A stretch of DNA of 64,000 nucleotides from assembly GCA_963737225.1 (NCBI GenBank), contig CAVTSA010000017.1, positions 434,001 to 498,000 of the forward strand, written 5' to 3'. Positions 60,555 through 64,000 of this stretch are shown here, piece after piece (position 1 is the stretch's first letter; every line of letters begins with the position of its first letter). A model generated the notes under the pieces. It ran no database searches. It was not told the origin of the DNA and saw nothing but the letters and a program-made list of their open reading frames with translations. A program made the translations under genes and the position numbers. Origin of the DNA: CAVTSA01 sp963737225 (GTDB lineage Bacteria > Chloroflexota > Dormibacteria > Dormibacterales > Dormibacteraceae).

Positions 60555-62186
60555 ATGGATCGCAGCCAGGGTGGAGCGATGCGAGACGTTGGGCGAGGGT
60601 GGCCTCGCTGGAGGTCGGGTGTACGTCTCGTCGTGGTGGTGGCGGTGCTGATCGCGTTCGGCGGACTGGTCTTCGACGTGGGCCTGGGCCCCGAAGCCAC
60701 CGTTCACGCGAGCCTGCTGGCGGCCACCGCAGACACCGGCGCGGCGACACCCGAACCAGTCGCACAATCCGATGGCGTCGTCGATGTGTTCTGGCGCGGT
60801 GCGTCCGCAGGTCTCATGCATGTCTGGTATGTCCCGGGCCAGGGCTGGAGCGGGTTGCCGTCGGGGCTTGGCGGGAACCTGCAGTTCGACCCCTCCCCCG
60901 TCTCGCTGGGGGGAGGAGATCTCGACGTCCTGTACGACGGCACAGACGGCAACCTCTGGTACAGCTGGTATGTGCCGGGGGCGTGGCTTGGCCCCCGAAA
61001 TCTGGGGATGGGTCCACTCGGCGGGGAGCCACACGCGGTTTCTTCTCAGAGCGGTGTCGTCGACGTGTTCTGGCGTGGCACCGACAATGGCCTCTGGCAC
61101 GCGTGGTACGACGGCTACTGGGCGGGGCCGCAGGAGCTGGCGCCGGCCGGGTCGCTCACCTCTGACCCGGTTCCCGTCTCCACCGGTGACGGCAACCTCG
61201 ACGTTTTCTGGGAGGACCAGAGCGGGAGTCTGTCAGACGTCACCTATCGTCCCGCAAGCGGCTGGTCGCCGGCTGCCCGCGCCCCGATGGGTGCCCTCGG
61301 CTCGCTGTCGTCGGCGACCGCGTTCGGGAGCGGAAATCAGCTTGTCGGCTGGTCGGGCACGGATGGAAACCTGTGGTACGCGACCGGAGGGACCGGGACG
61401 CTGAGTGGCCCATCACTCGCCGGCGGCGGACCGCTGGATTCGTCCCCGCGGTTTGCGTCGGGGCAGCCTGGACAGGTCGACGCGTTCTGGGTCGGCGCGG
61501 ACGGCGCCGCCTGGTACCAGTTCGGCAGCCCTGGCGCATCGTGGTCGGGAGCACAGCCCTTACCCTCGGGCCTGGTCGGGTCGCAGCCGATGCCGGTGGC
61601 CACCACTCCGGGAGCGTTCGACGTGTTCTGGAGGGGGCTGGACGGCGGGCTCTGGCACGCGTGGGGCTCGAACAGTGGCTGGGCGGGACCTCAGCAGCTG
61701 GTGCCTCCGGGGTACTTTGGCGCCGCCCCCGGGCAGTGCACAGCGGCTCAGCTCACGCTGGCGACCGGGCCCTGGGAAGGTGCCGGGGGCCACGGCGGAT
61801 TCCCGCTGCGGTTCACCAATGGATCGGCGACGGGCTGCACGCTGACGGGATACCCGGGGGCGGCGGTCCTGAGCTCGAGCGGTCAGCAGGTCGTGCAGGC
61901 GAGCCGGACGCCGGCCGGCTACCTGGGTGGCCTGGCGGCAAATCAGAGCAGTCCTCCCGTCGTCGACCTGGGGCCGGGCCAGACCGCGGCGGCCATGCTC
62001 GAGTGGATCGAGAATCCTCAAGCTCCGCAGCAGACCACGTGCCCGACCTACGGAGCGGTGCTGGTCACGCCTCCGAACACGTCCCAGTCGACCGAGCTGG
62101 CGGCGCCATCGCCGATCGATCTGTGCGCGAATCTCGAAGTCCACCCGGTCGTGTCGGGCACGACGGGGACCGAGCCCGGTTTCTGA
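60555..62186 (+). CDS. Secreted or anchored beta-propeller (lectin-like) protein with C-terminal DUF4232
   Basis: 543 residues. An N-terminal signal-anchor (VRLVVVVAVLIAFGGLVFDV) lies at residues 22-43. About six propeller-like repeats follow between 70 and 385, each with a DVFWRGxDxGLWHAWY-type core, as in PLL-like fucose-binding lectins and DUF346 repeats. A DUF4232 domain (about 390-540) starts with CTAAQLTLATG and has FTNGSATGCTLTGYPG. The protein is therefore extracellular and probably binds sugar on surfaces. It is not in an operon. Ligand unproven. Confidence 0.8.
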   Translation: MDRSQGGAMRDVGRGWPRWRSGVRLVVVVAVLIAFGGLVFDVGLGPEATVHASLLAATADTGAATPEPVAQSDGVVDVFWRGASAGLMHVWYVPGQGWSGLPSGLGGNLQFDPSPVSLGGGDLDVLYDGTDGNLWYSWYVPGAWLGPRNLGMGPLGGEPHAVSSQSGVVDVFWRGTDNGLWHAWYDGYWAGPQELAPAGSLTSDPVPVSTGDGNLDVFWEDQSGSLSDVTYRPASGWSPAARAPMGALGSLSSATAFGSGNQLVGWSGTDGNLWYATGGTGTLSGPSLAGGGPLDSSPRFASGQPGQVDAFWVGADGAAWYQFGSPGASWSGAQPLPSGLVGSQPMPVATTPGAFDVFWRGLDGGLWHAWGSNSGWAGPQQLVPPGYFGAAPGQCTAAQLTLATGPWEGAGGHGGFPLRFTNGSATGCTLTGYPGAAVLSSSGQQVVQASRTPAGYLGGLAANQSSPPVVDLGPGQTAAAMLEWIENPQAPQQTTCPTYGAVLVTPPNTSQSTELAAPSPIDLCANLEVHPVVSGTTGTEPGF

Positions 62187-62330
62187 TTCCGCAGCTGGAC
62201 GGGGACCTGGTGCGAGGCCCCGCCGGGCCACCGGAGGAATCGTGGTCTGCCGGCCCCGGCCGTCACTGGAATCGTCATCGCCGCGGCGTGGTCTCGCCGG
62301 TACGGCACAGGCCGCGTAACACGGTCGAGT

Positions 62331-62347
62331 AGTGCCGTACGGGCACT
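62331..62347. terminator. Short hairpin AGTGCC-GTACG-GGCACT
   Basis: A perfect 6-bp stem with a 5-base loop in the 240-base gap after the beta-propeller gene. No T tract follows, so it is a weak terminator candidate, or an operator for the small gene at 62427. Confidence 0.35.
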
Positions 62348-62426
62348 CGCTTGCTCTTCGGGCGTCCATAGAGTTTCAACGCTCAAATGGTGCTCAGCCG
62401 GAAACCGACACCTCGGAGACTGATTG

Positions 62427-62624
62427 ATGCGACGACTGCTGCTGCTGCCCGCGATCCTGCTCATCCTGGCCGGCCTCGCCTTCACGCTGCAGGGGGTGGG
62501 CATCCTTCCCGGCAGCGCCATGTCGGGCGAGCATCAGTGGGCCGCGATCGGCATCGTGATGATCGTGGTCGGGCTGGTCCTGGGCTGGCTCGGGATGCGC
62601 CCGCGGCCCCGGTCGGTCGCCTGA
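62427..62624 (+). CDS. Small membrane protein
   Basis: 65 residues with two hydrophobic helices (LLLLPAILLILAGLAFTLQGVGIL and AAIGIVMIVVGLVLGWLGM) separated by a short polar loop, ending in a basic tail. The motif GVGILPGSAMSG resembles small actinobacterial membrane proteins with no known function. The ATG at 62427 is preceded by GGAGACTG. Confidence 0.65.
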   Translation: MRRLLLLPAILLILAGLAFTLQGVGILPGSAMSGEHQWAAIGIVMIVVGLVLGWLGMRPRPRSVA

Positions 62625-62929
62625 TCCCCTCGGCCCGTCCCAGATCCGGCTAGCTGCTTGATCGCGGGTGGGCGGCCGCGGTCACGGTCTCCAGGAGCCC
62701 GGTCTCGGTAGAGGAGTCCGGAGACGGTGATCCGCGGCGAGATCTGGCGCGTGCTGACGCCGGCTGTGGGTGGTTACCTGACCGTCAAATCGTCACTCTG
62801 ACGCCTGGGGGGCCGGAGGCCTCACACGAGATCAGATCCAAGGCACCCTTCGTGGTCCACCGTGACCTCTGCGAGCTGGCGCGCACCCGTCGGTGTCCCT
62901 CTACTCGATGGGGGGAGCGCGTCCCGCAA
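62625..62929. other. 305-base intergenic stretch without a gene
   Basis: Between the small membrane protein and the converging transketolase gene. CCGTCAAATCGTCACTCTGACG near 62782 contains imperfect repeats but no clear site. No supported ORF. Confidence 0.5.
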
Positions 62930-63793
62930 TCAGTTGAGGAAACGATCGAGCGCGGCGCGGATGCCGCGGGCGTCCAGCCCGTGGGCCGCGCGATGCTCCG
63001 AGGGCGTCCCGTACCGGCGGAGCTCGGGGTTCGCGATGCCGAGGGCGAGGAGACGGTGCCGGCGATCGGTGAGCGCTGCGGTGACCTCGGCGGCGGAGGT
63101 GCCGGCGAGGTACGGCTCGACCAGGACGACCTCGTCGCCGTCACCGAGTGCGTCGCGCAGATCGGCGTGCGGGAATGGTCGCACCGTCGTCAGGTACGCG
63201 AGTCCGACATCCAGGTCGGCAATCGCTTCGAGGGTCGGCGCGAGCGTGGGGCCGACGGCGATCACCAGCGGCGACCCCTGGCGGAGGCGAGCGAGGCCGT
63301 CGCCATCCACCGGCGCTTCATTCTCGTCCAGGGCCGTCCGGATGTACACGCGCCCGTCGTCGCGCAGCGCTCGCTTGAAGGCCCGTTCTAACTCGTCCGG
63401 GTGGCCGGGAACCTCGATCCGCCAGCCGGGGAGCGCCGCCAGCAGGGCGACGTCCTCTGGCGCCTGGTGTGTCCGCCCGGATTGCGAGGCGTCGTAGGAC
63501 GCGCCGTTTGACACCAGCACGGCGCCGAGATCGTTGTGGCCGAGGTCGAGCTTGATCTGCTCCCACGGCCGCTCGACGAGAAACGTCGCGTACGAGTGCG
63601 CCACCGGCCGGTAGCCTTCGAGCGCCAGACCGGCGGCCACCCCGATCATCAGCTGCTCCCGAATGCCCACGTCGTAGACGTGCGGGTGCTTCGGCAGTGT
63701 ATCCGAACCGATCGCGGCGATCACGACCGCCACCCGCTCGTTGTCCTCGAGCGCCGCCCGCGTCAACGCGTAGAAGCGGTCGCGCATGGTCAT
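62930..63793 (-). CDS. Transketolase-like C-terminal subunit
   Basis: 287 residues. The pyrimidine-binding domain appears as VYDVGIREQLMIGVAAGLALEGYRPVAHSYATFL with the catalytic Glu in GIREQ. The C-terminal domain follows with SPLVIAVGPTLAPTLEAI and VVLVEPYLAGTSAAEV. The protein corresponds to the second half of transketolase or DXS-type enzymes, here as a separate polypeptide. It begins ATGACCATG at 63793, overlapping the stop of the N-terminal subunit at 63790, so both are co-translated and should assemble into one ThDP enzyme. Confidence 0.8.
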   Translation of the reverse strand: MTMRDRFYALTRAALEDNERVAVVIAAIGSDTLPKHPHVYDVGIREQLMIGVAAGLALEGYRPVAHSYATFLVERPWEQIKLDLGHNDLGAVLVSNGASYDASQSGRTHQAPEDVALLAALPGWRIEVPGHPDELERAFKRALRDDGRVYIRTALDENEAPVDGDGLARLRQGSPLVIAVGPTLAPTLEAIADLDVGLAYLTTVRPFPHADLRDALGDGDEVVLVEPYLAGTSAAEVTAALTDRRHRLLALGIANPELRRYGTPSEHRAAHGLDARGIRAALDRFLN

Positions 63794-64000
63794 CGGCGGA
63801 TCTCCGCCACGACACACGCCGGTGCATCGCGATGCTCGGCGTCGAGTGCGGTCGCGAGCGCGTCGTGGTCGCGACCGTCCACCCGGGTGACCTGCCAGTT
63901 TTCGAGGGCGAAGCGTTGTTCGACGCCTCCTGGCCACCCGTGGGTCGCGCTTGCGTTGTCGACGACGACCGTCGTCAGCGTGGCCAGCGCGACGCGCCCC
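63790..64000 (-). CDS. Transketolase-like N-terminal subunit (partial, runs off the right edge)
   Basis: Only the C-terminal 69 residues are visible. VVVDNASATHGWPGGVEQRFALENWQVTRVDGRDHDALATAL resembles the end of the ThDP-binding domain of transketolase, including the metal-site DN-x-A region and the W-x-V-x-x-VDGHD-type strand. It stops at 63790-63792, overlapping the C-terminal subunit. The start lies beyond position 64000. Confidence 0.75.
   Translation of the reverse strand, partial: GRVALATLTTVVVDNASATHGWPGGVEQRFALENWQVTRVDGRDHDALATALDAEHRDAPACVVAEIRR

Noticed and set aside
1..64000. CRISPR arrays, rRNA or prophage
   Set aside because: No regularly spaced identical repeats with unique spacers, no rRNA-like segments and no phage structural genes were seen. 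The GGTGCACC pairs are dispersed, not arrayed.

Overview
The window is very GC-rich chromosomal DNA from a free-living bacterium, most likely a Terrabacteria lineage such as Actinomycetota, Chloroflexota or Dormibacterota. The gene content points that way: a mycothiol-type DsbA nitroreductase, a YukD/FHA/EssC ATPase with WXG100-like proteins, a DUF4232 domain, many GTG starts and dense ATGA/GTGA overlaps. I cannot decide the phylum from sequence alone. No rRNA, tRNA or CRISPR array was found.

Left part (1-16,700). This is a mobile-element zone with host genes between. Three unrelated IS110-type transposases are present: a frameshifted one at 375-1452, and intact ones at 13329-14777 and 15463-16548. 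An IS630 element with a probable +1 frameshift site lies at 1664-2905, and a possible MITE at 3044-3268. Host genes here are two small membrane proteins, a cytosine deaminase/dehydrogenase/esterase operon divergent from a cytosine-type permease and maf, and an MMPL exporter divergent from its TetR regulator over a perfect 24-bp operator.

Middle (16,700-35,900). Metabolic genes: L-2-hydroxyglutarate oxidase, a phosphosulfolactate synthase homologue, an acyltransferase, a LarA-like protein, a DsbA-like nitroreductase, a frameshifted FUSC transporter, and a phosphate-type MFS transporter with UspA. A catabolic series follows: class II aldolase, VOC epimerase, SMP-30 lactonase, ThuA-like protein, aldo/keto reductase, M24 hydrolase, TIM-barrel isomerase and Gfo/Idh dehydrogenase. 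Its composition suggests breakdown of an unusual sugar or polyol.

Type VII secretion-like locus (35,900-46,800). A membrane-anchored peptidoglycan-binding protein, an FHA protein, a 1459-residue EssC-type ATPase fused to ubiquitin-like and FHA domains, two WXG100-like small proteins, a Ser/Thr kinase, an ECF sigma factor and a large helical protein appear to form one export and signalling unit.

Right part (46,800-64,000). Aldehyde dehydrogenase, DHA2 exporter, hydroxyacid dehydrogenase, Gfo/Idh, DUF1275, DinB, PrsW protease, LysR with a PEP-mutase-family lyase, a truncated IS4 transposase, a methyltransferase/esterase pair under a TetR regulator with a visible operator, a secreted beta-propeller protein with DUF4232, and a split transketolase that runs off the right edge.

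The most unusual structure is a dispersed family of paired GGTGCACC palindromes, about 42 bp apart, found in five intergenic places. In one place the two palindromes are separated by an IS4-transposase fragment instead of the usual spacer of about 30 bp.
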